A stretch of DNA of 64,000 nt from CAVXFB01 sp963760935 (lineage in GTDB: Bacteria > Planctomycetota > Planctomycetia > Pirellulales > Thermoguttaceae). Where the stretch lies: assembly GCA_963760935.1 (NCBI GenBank), contig CAVXFB010000003.1:248001-312000 (forward strand), read 5' to 3'. Each line of letters opens with the position of its first letter. The stretch's first letter is position 1. The notes beneath the pieces were generated by a model that saw nothing but the letters and a program-made list of their open reading frames with translations, did no database searches and was not told the DNA's origin. Positions 8,685-17,644 of the stretch are shown here, one piece after another. A program made the position numbers and the translations under genes.

Positions 8685-9250
8685 TGTGCCAGACGCGCAT
8701 CGAGTACCGTTGCCACGTTCTGGTGTTGAACTGCTGGTAGAGCCACCACGTTATCGTCAGGCGCGGCACGTGACGTATCCACTAGGCTCGGACTCGTGGC
8801 TTCGCTGGTAGTGGCAGAGGCGTTGACGAGTTGGGACGTCGCAGTCTGCAAAGGCGGTGTCGCTATTGGCGGTAGCGTATCACGTGTTTGGACATTCAGC
8901 GCTACCGTTGTTTCAACAGATGCCGGCGGCACATCGCTGGTGCTGCCCGCCGGGATCAGCAAGCCCACAGACTGGTTGTACGTCGACAGCAGCTTGCTCA
9001 GATCGGCGAAATCGACCATTCCATCGTAATTGAAGTCGCCGTCAGCCCACACGCCGGCCTGATTGTACTTCGACAGGAACTTGCTCAAGTCCGTGAAGTT
9101 CGTCGTGCCGTCCATGTTTGTGTCACAATACACTGTATAGGCAATGCTAATCCTGCTGGTCTCTGGGTTGTGGGTCCAGCCCAAGCCACGCGAGGCGCTG
9201 GCCGTCGAACTCCGAAACTTGCCCGTGTTGAAGTGATCGCCGTTTGCGCC
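8606..9250 (-). CDS. Dockerin-type C-terminal part of the giant surface protein, shifted frame
   Basis: This frame contains two calcium-loop repeats, D-x-N-x-D-G followed by F-x-D-L-x-x-(L/F)-L-x-x-Y-N, which is a dockerin type I-like pair. The frame is open upstream to about 9250 and continues the 9085-14964 protein: the join GANGDHFNTGKFRSS then GLGW is the standard lead-in to planctomycete dockerin repeats. After the repeats come Thr/Ala/Pro-rich residues. Known role of the module: calcium-dependent docking to cohesin-like partners; in planctomycetes the partner is usually unknown. Confidence 0.65.
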   Translation of the reverse strand, partial: GANGDHFNTGKFRSSTASASRGLGWTHNPETSRISIAYTVYCDTNMDGTTNFTDLSKFLSKYNQAGVWADGDFNYDGMVDFADLSKLLSTYNQSVGLLIPAGSTSDVPPASVETTVALNVQTRDTLPPIATPPLQTATSQLVNASATTSEATSPSLVDTSRAAPDDNVVALPAVQHQNVATVLDARLAQWALRNTRKSSCTTRCPLNESQWTCD

Positions 9251-12200
9251 GTATAGCTCGCCGTCAACAAGCTCACTACCGTCGCCACCGGGTCAGCTTC
9301 GCCCATATAGTCGAGGACGAGCATTCCACCCTGGATATCCGCCCCGTTACCGCTGAGCACCAATGCCTGGGCGTTCGGGCCAAGCTCCAAAGTGCCAGCC
9401 TCGACAACCACGGCACCTGTTGATTCGGGAGCAAGTGCCAGTTCGATCCGGTTCTGCCCCAGCACATTGGCAATCGCGACGCCATCCAAGGGACTCAACA
9501 CCACGCTGTTGCCCGAGAGAGTGAAGCTATCGCCGGCGAACGTGATGTTGTCGAACATCGTGCCGGCCGGGAAGTCGTTGTTGGATGATGTTTGCACGTC
9601 ACCGGCAAACACCAGTAAATCGCCGGCAACCGGCGCGATGTCATCGGCCCAATTGGCCGGGCTGCTCCAGTTGTTGTCTGTTCCACCGCCATCCCAGGTG
9701 CGCGTGGTGGCGAAATCGAAGTTCAGCAGGGAATGCAGTTCGTCGGTGGTGAGAAATGCCGCGGCCTCTCCACCGAAGTTGTTGTCGGACACCAGAGTCT
9801 CTGCCGCCGCGATGGCCACTGCCTCCGTGTCGGCCACGATGGTGACGTAGGCCAGCCGCACGGTTTGGCCGGCGTAAACAGTGAGGGTGTAGGTCCACGT
9901 GACATTATCGCCGATCACATCGACCGAGGACGGCTGTAAGCCCATCGGACCGTGAATGTAATGAATCACGGACGGCGTGTCCGGGCCGCCGTTGGTGCCG
10001 AACCACTGATCGCTTGCCTCGACGAGCGTGTCACCGTTCGAGGTGGCAAACACCCGCGTGGCGGCGTCGGAGCCGAGATTGCCGACGATTGTCACCGTAG
10101 TCGTGATATCGCTGCCGGTCGTGTTTTGGAAGACGTCGACCGTGCGGGCGAAATCCTCGTTGCCCGTATTGGGCACCGTGACTTCGCGGCTGACAGTGAG
10201 ACCCGCGGCGGTGCCGCTGGCCGTCACGAGGCTCTGCCCGCTGTCGGCCGTGCTTAGGTGGGCACTGTTGGGCTGGAAGGGCATGCCATCGATCATCAAT
10301 CGGCCATAACCGTCGAAGGCATTGTTGTAGCCCTGAAGTAGCTGGCCGGCCCCGACGTCTCCTTCCGCAACATCAAACGGCACACTGTGGGGCGACATCA
10401 AGGTCGTCCACGCCGAATTCGTATTGTTCAACAGGACTGCGACTGGTCCACCGGCGGCCGCCGCGTCGAGATCGCCGTCGCCATCGAAATCGCCAAGGGC
10501 TGCTGCATACGTGAAACCACCGGTATTGCAGATGCCAGCGGCTACAAACGAGCCATCGCCCCGATTGAGCAAGACTTCAAGACCGGTGGAGATACCAACG
10601 ACGATGTCGGGCTTACCGTCCATGTTGATGTCGCCGATCCTGGCAGCGTTCGGAGCGGGTCCGGTCGCATAGACGATAGGGGGCTGAAACGTTCCATCGT
10701 CGTTGCCTAGGAGAACTCCTACACTGTCGTTCCCATGATTTGCTATCACCAAATCGATCTTGCCGTCGCCGTTGACATCCCCAGCGTCGAAATCGCGCGG
10801 ATAAGCACCACCCGTCGAAGTAGTTATCGGCGTTGAAAAGTCACCGCTTCCATTGCCCAGGAAGACTGCAAGATTGTCGCTGTGATTGTTCGTGACCGCC
10901 AGATCCAAATTACAGTCGCCGTTGAAATCGGCTGCGACAAGGAACCATGGGTCCGACCCACCTGAACTGAATGTGGTCACAGGCCTGAAAGTCCCGTCTC
11001 CGTTCCCTAGGAAGATGCCGACCCTGCTATTGCTTTCATTGGCCACGGCCAAGTCGAGGTTGCCATCGCGATCGAAATCACCGCTTGCCATGTCCGATGA
11101 CCCGTACCCGCCGGCCTCGTATACGATAGGGTGCAAGAATCCACCCATGTTGTCGCCCAGCAGAACTCCGATCGTGCCGTCGAACGCATTGGCTACAGCT
11201 ACGTCGGGTCTTCCATCCGCATTGAAATCACCGACCGTTGGCCCGTAGGGTTGCCTGCCGCCAGAACCGAAAAATCTGGCTGGTGAGAAGGTGCCGTTGC
11301 CGTTTCCTAGCAAGGTTGCCACTGCGCCGCTAACCGCTATTAAGTCGAGGTTGCCGTCAGCATTAAGGTCTACGCTGGCAAAGTCATATGCTCCGCCGAT
11401 GGAAAGATTGTCAGTGACGGCGGAGAAAATATTGATCGTCCCAACGAAATCCATAGTCCAATTGCCACCGGGGACTCCATCTGCGTCGCCGTCAAGTCTC
11501 ATGCCAGCCAAGTCCGTGATCGCATCATAGACCGTGAGACGATACACGTCTTCGGCCAGTGCGCCAAATGTCAGGGTAGCCGTAACGCCGGCGTAACTAA
11601 CGGTTGCCGGAATAATCGGGTCGTCGGCCGTCCCCAATAGTCCGTCGGCACCAACGCCTTGCAGGTGGTAGTTTGCAGCAGTGTCGGCGCCCAATACCGT
11701 ACCACTAAAGTCGATGGCGATCTGGGTGTCACCCACGTTGACCACACCGGAAGTCAACGAGGGCGTCGTACGAACGATCAACGGCCCCGTGAGGAGTGCT
11801 ATCGCAGCCGTATCAGTGGCCAGACTGAAAGCCGTCGCACCACCGCCGATGGACGCTTCCACTCGATCACCAGCAGTTCCGCTGGTCGTGTCCCATGCCC
11901 GATAAACGATCGACGCGATTTCGCCGAGCACGCCCGGCGTGTAGCTCAGCTTCGCCGAAGCGGGCACGAGCAACGCCGCATGGGCAGTCACCGCGTCGAC
12001 CGGGCTGAAGTTCACACCATCGAGCGAGTAGGACCATTCGCCACGGCCGACAGTTCTTACCAAGGCGATGCCGCCGACGATGGCCCCCTGATCCACGTCG
12101 GTAATGAGCGTGGTCCCGGCACCGTGATTGATGAAGTCGGCCAGGTCAAAGGTGAGCGGCGTATTCTGGTCAGATGTTGCCAGTAGAGGCTCGGCGGGCG

Positions 12201-14964
12201 TCAATACCGGGGCGTCATTAACACTAATCACGCTCAACGAAGCCGTATCGGTGGCCGTGCTGAACGCCGTCGTGCCACCATTTACGGCCGTGGCGATTTT
12301 TGAGCCGGGCATGCCGAGCGTAGCGTCCCAGGCACGGTAGGTAATCGTCGCGGTTTCTACGCCCGTCCGATCGGGCGTGTAGCGCAGTCGGGCCGTGTTC
12401 GGCAGGAGCAAGGCCTCGCTGTCGCTGACGGTCCCCATCGGTTGATAGACCTTTCCGTCGAGCGAATAATACCAGACGCCGTTGCCCGTTGCCGTCACGA
12501 TAGCGATTCCACCGAGTGTGGCGCCGGCATCCGGGTCGGTGATGGTCGTCGTGCCCGCACCGTGGTTGATAAAACCGGCCGAGAGGTCGAGCGTCAGCGG
12601 CCAATCCTCGTCGATCTCACCTAGATATGGTGTGGCCGCTGCCAATACCGGCGCTTGATTGGTGTTCAGGAAGTTCCCCCATGATTGCTCTTCCTCGGGC
12701 GACAGAAACGCCGCGGCCTGACCGCCGAAGCCGCCGGGCACGATCAGCGCGGCGGCGGCGCTAATGGCGGCCTCGCGCGTGTCGGCCACGATCGTGAAGT
12801 AGCCAAGCCGAACAGTCTCCCCGGCCGCAACGGTCGTTTGGTACGTCCACGACACGTTGTCGCCGGTGACATGAGCCGCAGTTGGCCGCAGCGAGGCCGC
12901 CGGCCCTTGAATGATGTGAATCACTGCCGGTGTGCCGGGCCCGCCGTCAGTGCCAAACCACAGATCGGTCGGTTCCACGATCGTATCGCCGTCCGAGGTG
13001 GTGAATACCCACGTGGCACCGTCGGAGCCGAGGTTGCCCACGATCGTCACCGTCGTCGTGATGGCCGACGCCGTAGAATTGGTGAAGGTATCAACTGTGC
13101 GGGCGAAATCTTCATTACCCGTATTGGGCACCGTGACTTTGCGACGGACGGTCAGCCTGGCCAACGTGGCGTCGGCAGTTACAATGCTCTGTCCGGCATC
13201 GGTTAGACTATAGCTCGCGTTGGCTGGCTCGAACGTCACACCGCCGACCAATAGACGCCCATCGCCATCGAAGGCGTTGTGGTATCCTTGGAGTAGTTCT
13301 CCGGCACCCAAGCAATTGAAGGAAACATCAAAGGGAAGGCCATGAGGCGATCCGAAAGTCGTCCAGACTTCATTAAAGGTATTACGCAGAACGGCCACTG
13401 ATCTACCGATGGCCACCGCTGCGTCGAGATCGCCGTCACCATCAAAATCCCCAAGGGCCGTCACGCTCGACGCTCCACCGGTACTATAGATTGCGCTGGG
13501 TGCGAAGGTCCCATTGCCTTCGCCGAGCAATAAACTGAGACCGGCGGACGTCGAAGCGAGGATGTCGTACTTGCCATCGCCGTTGACGTCGCCCACGACA
13601 ATCCCGTCGGGGTACGTCGCGTTCGTGGTGTACGTAGTAACGGACTTAAAGGTGCCATCGCCATTTCCAAGAAGGACACCAATATTTGAACTCCCGTAGT
13701 TTGCCACTACCAAATCGAGGTTGCCGTCACCGTCGAAATCACCCGCATCGAGGTAGTCTGGCGACGAGCCGCCAGAGGCCATGGTGGTTGCCGCCGAGAA
13801 CCCGCCGGCTCCGTCCCCAAGGCAAATTGCGACCGTCGCACTGCCATGGTTTGTTGCCGCGAGGTCCAAAACGCCATCGCCGTTGAAATCGGCCGTGACA
13901 ATGGCGTAGGCGTAGTTGCCTCCTGAACTGAATGTGGTTACCGGCTGAAAAGTCCCGTCCCCATTTCCCAGCAGGACGCCAAATGTTCCCGGTGCTTCGG
14001 AGTGGACCAACGCCAAATCAAGCTTGCCATCGCTGTTGAAATCACCGGTTGTCAAATCAGAGGGGTACCAACCGCCGGCGGCATACGTGACAACGGGTGA
14101 GAACCCGCCCATGCCGTCGCCCAATAGAACCCCGACCGTGCCACTATACAAGTTGACAACGGCCACATCAGGCTTTAGGTCGCCATTGAAGTCACCAATC
14201 GTCGGCCCGTAGGGTTGCGTGCCACCGGAACTGAACGTACTGGCTGCCAAGAATGTGCCGTCGCCATTGCCCAACAAGACCGCCACAACTCCCTTTGTTA
14301 CCACCAGATCCAGGTTGCCGTCTACATTCAAGTCAGCAGTCGCTACATCATATAAGTTTCCGCTGCCAGTCAGATACGTCACGGGGGCCGCAAACCCATC
14401 GCGGACAGCCACAAAATCGGTCGTCCAATTGCCGCCGGCAATCCCATCGCCATCGCCGTCGAGCTTATTGGCAGACGTGTCCGTGATCGCATCGTAGACG
14501 GTCAGACGGTAAACGCCCTCCGAAAACGTCGTGAAGTGAAGCGTGGCAGTGGTGCCACTATACGTCACACCAGGGTGAGTGAGCACATCGTCGGCCGTGC
14601 CAAGGAAGCCGTCCGCGCCGGCGCTCTGTAATAGGTAATACGACGCATTTGCGGCATAGTGTACTACTGATTCGCTGAAGGTGATTGCAAGCGTCAAGTT
14701 CGCCACGTTGAGCGTGCCACCGTCCAGCGATGGCGTCGTGCTCACGATGGTTGGCGGGATTGTGTCCGCCGCCGGTTGCAGCATCGGCGTGTCTGCCAAT
14801 AGTGGGCCGACACTCAGCAGCGCGCACTGTTCGAGCGGCTCGATCGCAAGATGCCGTGAGAACGGCGACAACGACACCTTGCGAGCGGCGCCGCGCCCGG
14901 TGCCGCAGGCTTTAGAACGAGAATCGGACCGTTGCCATCCACAACCGCGGCGTCGACCGAACAT
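9085..14964 (-). CDS. Giant secreted FG-GAP/VCBS repeat protein
   Basis: The main frame encodes 1959 residues. Near residues 42-52 is LEPLEQCALLS, the planctomycete LEP-x-x-x-LLS sorting-like motif. Then: Ig-like segment (about 65-170); FG-GAP beta-propeller repeats with GDFNGDGK-type calcium loops (about 190-525); a module starting PHGLPFDV (about 530-765); two cadherin-like segments beginning NDAPVL (about 765-1065); a second Ig-like plus FG-GAP block (about 1070-1510); a second PHSVPFDV module (about 1520-1750); and a WDGGGTDNNWSSPANW beta-strand module. The two halves are internal duplicates. The last 40 residues of this frame are nonsense, because a shift near 9251 separates the dockerin-type tail. 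Probably a cell-surface adhesive or matrix protein. Confidence 0.8.
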   Translation of the reverse strand: MFGRRRGCGWQRSDSRSKACGTGRGAARKVSLSPFSRHLAIEPLEQCALLSVGPLLADTPMLQPAADTIPPTIVSTTPSLDGGTLNVANLTLAITFSESVVHYAANASYYLLQSAGADGFLGTADDVLTHPGVTYSGTTATLHFTTFSEGVYRLTVYDAITDTSANKLDGDGDGIAGGNWTTDFVAVRDGFAAPVTYLTGSGNLYDVATADLNVDGNLDLVVTKGVVAVLLGNGDGTFLAASTFSSGGTQPYGPTIGDFNGDLKPDVAVVNLYSGTVGVLLGDGMGGFSPVVTYAAGGWYPSDLTTGDFNSDGKLDLALVHSEAPGTFGVLLGNGDGTFQPVTTFSSGGNYAYAIVTADFNGDGVLDLAATNHGSATVAICLGDGAGGFSAATTMASGGSSPDYLDAGDFDGDGNLDLVVANYGSSNIGVLLGNGDGTFKSVTTYTTNATYPDGIVVGDVNGDGKYDILASTSAGLSLLLGEGNGTFAPSAIYSTGGASSVTALGDFDGDGDLDAAVAIGRSVAVLRNTFNEVWTTFGSPHGLPFDVSFNCLGAGELLQGYHNAFDGDGRLLVGGVTFEPANASYSLTDAGQSIVTADATLARLTVRRKVTVPNTGNEDFARTVDTFTNSTASAITTTVTIVGNLGSDGATWVFTTSDGDTIVEPTDLWFGTDGGPGTPAVIHIIQGPAASLRPTAAHVTGDNVSWTYQTTVAAGETVRLGYFTIVADTREAAISAAAALIVPGGFGGQAAAFLSPEEEQSWGNFLNTNQAPVLAAATPYLGEIDEDWPLTLDLSAGFINHGAGTTTITDPDAGATLGGIAIVTATGNGVWYYSLDGKVYQPMGTVSDSEALLLPNTARLRYTPDRTGVETATITYRAWDATLGMPGSKIATAVNGGTTAFSTATDTASLSVISVNDAPVLTPAEPLLATSDQNTPLTFDLADFINHGAGTTLITDVDQGAIVGGIALVRTVGRGEWSYSLDGVNFSPVDAVTAHAALLVPASAKLSYTPGVLGEIASIVYRAWDTTSGTAGDRVEASIGGGATAFSLATDTAAIALLTGPLIVRTTPSLTSGVVNVGDTQIAIDFSGTVLGADTAANYHLQGVGADGLLGTADDPIIPATVSYAGVTATLTFGALAEDVYRLTVYDAITDLAGMRLDGDADGVPGGNWTMDFVGTINIFSAVTDNLSIGGAYDFASVDLNADGNLDLIAVSGAVATLLGNGNGTFSPARFFGSGGRQPYGPTVGDFNADGRPDVAVANAFDGTIGVLLGDNMGGFLHPIVYEAGGYGSSDMASGDFDRDGNLDLAVANESNSRVGIFLGNGDGTFRPVTTFSSGGSDPWFLVAADFNGDCNLDLAVTNNHSDNLAVFLGNGSGDFSTPITTSTGGAYPRDFDAGDVNGDGKIDLVIANHGNDSVGVLLGNDDGTFQPPIVYATGPAPNAARIGDINMDGKPDIVVGISTGLEVLLNRGDGSFVAAGICNTGGFTYAAALGDFDGDGDLDAAAAGGPVAVLLNNTNSAWTTLMSPHSVPFDVAEGDVGAGQLLQGYNNAFDGYGRLMIDGMPFQPNSAHLSTADSGQSLVTASGTAAGLTVSREVTVPNTGNEDFARTVDVFQNTTGSDITTTVTIVGNLGSDAATRVFATSNGDTLVEASDQWFGTNGGPDTPSVIHYIHGPMGLQPSSVDVIGDNVTWTYTLTVYAGQTVRLAYVTIVADTEAVAIAAAETLVSDNNFGGEAAAFLTTDELHSLLNFDFATTRTWDGGGTDNNWSSPANWADDIAPVAGDLLVFAGDVQTSSNNDFPAGTMFDNITFAGDSFTLSGNSVVLSPLDGVAIANVLGQNRIELALAPESTGAVVVEAGTLELGPNAQALVLSGNGADIQGGMLVLDYMGEADPVATVVSLLTASYTAQTAITSTRASFGVRRPAPRVAWAGPTTQRPAGLALPIQCIVTQTWTARRTSRT

Positions 14965-15442
14965 ACTGCTCTCCCCCGACTAGTTCTTTAAGAGGCGTTT
15001 AACGCTTCGACGTAGGGCTGGTGCAAAAAGTTCCTCCCAGGCACTTCGACGGCGCGGAATCCGATAGACTCGCACCGCTCCACTCAATAGGTTCCACTCA
15101 ACAAGACCTGCCCGAACACGTTGGCACGCCCCGGCCGTGCATGCGATGGCGTCAGGAGTCGATGTTTCCGGACGGCCCCCGACATGCACAACCGGCTTCG
15201 ATTTTAATCAACAATGCACTAATTCGCAACGGTGACATGCCCCCCTATAGAGCGAGGCTCGTGGACGAGTAGAAAGTATCGGCCGGCTCCCTGTAGTAGA
15301 GTCTTTTGGAAGAGCTCCTGACGCATGGCCGTGGGGGTACAAGGCACAGCGCCGAGTAGATGTTCAACTGATGGCCGGCTTCCATGTGGTCGCATCGACA
15401 GACAGATGATTGCCATGGCGACCTCGATCAGGAAGGTCTTTC
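14965..15442. other. Intergenic stretch before the kinase, gene remnants only
   Basis: It contains the upstream region of the giant protein gene and the sequence downstream of the YjbQ remnant. Leftward open frames over 14980-15189 and 15219-15890 exist but have no recognisable product. One contains a chance GVGKT string, which I do not take as a P-loop. Confidence 0.4.
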
Positions 15443-15577
15443 CTACTCCCCGATGACCGTCACCACGACTGTCCGTTGCCGTGCACGAACGTCGCACTCC
15501 AAGTGGATAATCTGCTGCCAGGTGCCAAGCACTGGTTTGCCGTCTGTCACCGGCAACGGCAAGTTCCTTTCTCCCAT
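15443..15577 (-). pseudogene. YjbQ (UPF0047) C-terminal remnant
   Basis: Reading leftward, 44 codons end with DGKPVLGTWQQIIHLECDV, then RTVVVTVIGE and a stop. This is the conserved C-terminus of the YjbQ/UPF0047 family (thiamine phosphate synthase-like), including the Gly-Thr-Trp-Gln motif. A stop codon lies two codons upstream of its ATG and the N-terminal two thirds are absent, so the homology starts abruptly near 15580. Exactly there, on the other strand, recognisable kinase-type sequence begins, which marks a rearrangement point. Confidence 0.7.
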
Positions 15578-16451
15578 CGCTCACCTTTCCCCGGGACTTA
15601 TTCCCGCGGACACCCCCGTTGAGGCAGCAAAGGCTGAGAAGCCGCGGCGTTTTTCGCCGGGTGAAATCATTGCCGCCCAGCGATACAAAATTCTGGGGCC
15701 GCTGGGTGGAGGCGGTGCGGGCGAGGTATACAGGGCGCACGATCAGATCATGGATCAAGACGTGGCGTTGAAGTTTCTCGCTCTCGGGCAGAGCAGCGGC
15801 ACTCCAACGCGTGGTCGTCTCGTGAGCGAAGTCGCGATGGCCCGTGAAGTTACCCATCCGAACGTAGTCAGAGTCTACGACATCGGCCAATTTGCCGATG
15901 GCGAGGTGTTCATAGCGATGGAGTTCGTGGATGGCGAGGACCTTGCGTCACTGCTACGGCGCGCCGGCAGACTCTCGCGTGAAAAGACAGTGCAAATCGC
16001 CAGGGAACTGTGCGCTGGACTTGGTGCTGCCCATGATCATGGGGTGTTACATCGGGACCTGAAGCCGGCCAATATCGTGATCGACGGAGACGGTCATGTT
16101 CATATCGCCGACTTCGGCATTGCGGCTCTGGTGCCGACTGCCGGAGGCGAGATTCCTTTGGCCGGGACGCCCGCCTTCATGGCCCCCGGACTGTTTCACC
16201 ACAAGCAACCCTCGAAACAAAGCGACCTCTATGCGCTCGGGCTTGTGCTGTATGAGGTGGCCACGGGAAAGGAACCCTTTGGCGGCGTGCCGGCCGACGG
16301 TCGCCCAGCCGATCGAACGCTGATTCCACCGTCGGTGCTGTGTCCCGACATTGAGCCCGCCCTGGAACGGGCCATCCTTCAGTGCTTGGAAGAAGATCCG
16401 AGCCGGCGGCCCGAATCTGCAAAAGCCATTGCGGCCCTCTTGCCAGGATAA
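15453..16451 (+). CDS. Serine/threonine protein kinase, 5' end damaged
   Basis: The kinase domain covers about the last 260 residues: Gly-loop LGGGGAGEVYRA, VALKF lysine, HRDLKPANI catalytic loop, DFG and the DLYALGLVLYE helix. The APE motif reads APG. Typical planctomycete Hanks-type kinase start sequence (RRFSPGEIIAAQRYKI) is present, but no start codon lies between it and the YjbQ remnant. The only ATGs (15384, 15453) are antisense to that remnant, so the first 45-70 residues are not native. The catalytic residues are intact. No C-terminal membrane or sensor domain follows, and the protein ends soon after the kinase fold. It may be a truncated gene. Confidence 0.7.
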   Translation: MTVTTTVRCRARTSHSKWIICCQVPSTGLPSVTGNGKFLSPIAHLSPGLIPADTPVEAAKAEKPRRFSPGEIIAAQRYKILGPLGGGGAGEVYRAHDQIMDQDVALKFLALGQSSGTPTRGRLVSEVAMAREVTHPNVVRVYDIGQFADGEVFIAMEFVDGEDLASLLRRAGRLSREKTVQIARELCAGLGAAHDHGVLHRDLKPANIVIDGDGHVHIADFGIAALVPTAGGEIPLAGTPAFMAPGLFHHKQPSKQSDLYALGLVLYEVATGKEPFGGVPADGRPADRTLIPPSVLCPDIEPALERAILQCLEEDPSRRPESAKAIAALLPG

Positions 16452-16456
16452 CCTAC

Positions 16457-16915
16457 TACTTCTTCTTAGCGTCGCGGAGAATTGGCGACTCGGCGAGGGT
16501 AAAGAGAACGACCTCCTCGCCGGTTGTCGTACTGATGTCATGGTGCAGGCTCAATACCTTGACGCCGGTGATCTTCTGGACCATCGTCCTCCATGACCGG
16601 TCGGGCCGTTTCGATCAGATGGGTCCGCACTTGCTTCAGCAGATCCCGCCCCTTCTCGGCCGAAAGCGACTTGACCAGATGCTGTTCGGCCGCTGTCAAC
16701 ACGCCTTCAAGGCGGACCACGAGGAGATCGCCGAGCAAGTAGGCATAAATGTCCTTGGGGCCCCGGCCCATGTAGTCCTGCTCAAAGTGACTAACTCCCT
16801 CACAAATGGCGGCCTCGATTTCTCCCTGGGTTTTCATGGTGATACCCGCGACAGGTGAGAAAGGCGGGCGAACGTTCTCGCCGGTTAACGAAACATGAGC
16901 CATCAGGTTCTCCAT
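16457..16915 (-). CDS. MpsC/DUF2294 family protein, frameshifted near its C-terminus
   Basis: The main frame from MKTQGEIEAAICEG (ATG 16837; 16915 is an alternative) shows the DUF2294 core: FEQDYMGRGPKDI, LLVVRLEGVLT, AEQHLVKS and LIETARPVME. Just after PVME a one-base shift near 16585 throws the frame into GPEDHRRQ. In the other frame the family ending MVQKITGVKVLSLHHDIST, TTGEEVVLFTLA and a terminal KKK continue to a stop at 16457. Family knowledge: MpsC is linked to sodium-translocating, membrane-potential-generating systems; the biochemical role here is unknown. Paralogue of the gene at 17201. Confidence 0.7.
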
Positions 16916-16997
16916 AGTAATTCAGGTAATAATGATACCAAATGCGGAAAATAGGAAAAAGCCCTATTGCATTCCCCACGCGGCGGCGTACATTTAC

Positions 16998-17157
16998 AGT
17001 GGTGAGAGGTCCGCGAACTGTTTAGTCGCGGCTTTTCCCGCGAAGTCGTCGGATAGACTAGATAGAGGGCAACCCGGCCGTGCCGGGGGGCTCGTTCGAG
17101 AGTAAGCCGACGTGGTCGAATACCTTCGGGTGTTCCGCCACGTCGGCTTTTTTTGTT
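16998..17157 (+). ncRNA. Candidate structured RNA ending in an intrinsic terminator
   Basis: Three hairpins follow one another: 17026-17043 (TCGCGG/CCGCGA), 17073-17087 (CCCGGC/GCCGGG) and 17104-17149, and the last runs into a T-rich tail. The arrangement ends 45 bases before the ATG of the MpsC gene at 17201. It could be a small RNA or a cis-acting attenuator or riboswitch for that gene. A weak promoter-like pair (TTGCAT near 16966, TACATT near 16989) precedes it. I do not recognise the RNA as a known class. Confidence 0.5.
17104..17155 (+). terminator. Intrinsic terminator with UUCG tetraloop
   Basis: A 12-bp perfect stem AAGCCGACGTGG/CCACGTCGGCTT encloses a second 7-bp stem GAATACC/GGTGTTC capped by TTCG. 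It is followed by a run of T. It points rightward but lies upstream of a rightward gene, with no rightward gene just before it. Confidence 0.85.
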
Positions 17158-17200
17158 CTTGATCGCGTAAGTCGTTCCTCACCACGTCGGAAGGAGCCCC

Positions 17201-17644
17201 ATGAAAAAGCTCGACCCAACCATGGCGCAACAGGTCGCTCAGGCGATCAGTTCTTTTCAAGAGCAGCGGACTGGCTACGCGCCCAAGGCCGTCACCGTGG
17301 TCCTGAGCGATGACACGCTGGTCGTTACGCTGCACGAGGCGCTGTCGCCCGCCGAGAAGGCCCTGGCCAGGACCCCAGAGGGCGCCGCTCAGGTGCAGGA
17401 GTTTCACCGGCAACTCTTTAAGAGTTCCGTTGACGTGCTGCGAGAGGAGATCCAACGCATCACCGGAGTCGCGGTGGGTGAGGCAGCCGCGGAAGTGGAA
17501 ACGACGACCGGCGCCGTCGTCCACGCCTTCACGAGTGGCACGATGGTACAGGTCTTCCGGCTCGCCGGGAAAATCGCTGTAGGGGCCTGGAACGGGAGTG
17601 GACCAGACAGTCAATCACAAAAAACGGAGGTTTTGCCATGTTAG
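17201..17644 (+). CDS. MpsC/DUF2294 family protein
   Basis: A 147-residue protein with strong ribosome site GGAAGGAG before ATG 17201. It follows the DUF2294 pattern: an N-terminal helix (QQVAQAISSFQEQRTGYAP), beta strands VTVVLSDDTLVVTLHEALS, a central helix with LFKSSVDVLREEIQRITG, and a C-terminal strand region. It is only distantly similar to the paralogue at 16457-16915. It overlaps csrA by seven bases (17638-17644), so the pair is probably cotranscribed. Expression may be controlled by the terminator-bearing leader upstream. Role unknown beyond the family link to membrane-potential systems. Confidence 0.8.
   Translation: MKKLDPTMAQQVAQAISSFQEQRTGYAPKAVTVVLSDDTLVVTLHEALSPAEKALARTPEGAAQVQEFHRQLFKSSVDVLREEIQRITGVAVGEAAAEVETTTGAVVHAFTSGTMVQVFRLAGKIAVGAWNGSGPDSQSQKTEVLPC

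Noticed and set aside
12685..13206. Plus-strand frames inside the giant protein gene
   Set aside because: GC-rich antisense shadows without ribosome sites or domains.
15219..15890. A 223-residue minus-strand frame containing a GVGKT string, antisense to the kinase
   Set aside because: The GVGKT part comes from the wrong reading of the sequence at the YjbQ remnant; the frame has no coherent fold, and the kinase on the other strand is clearly the real gene.
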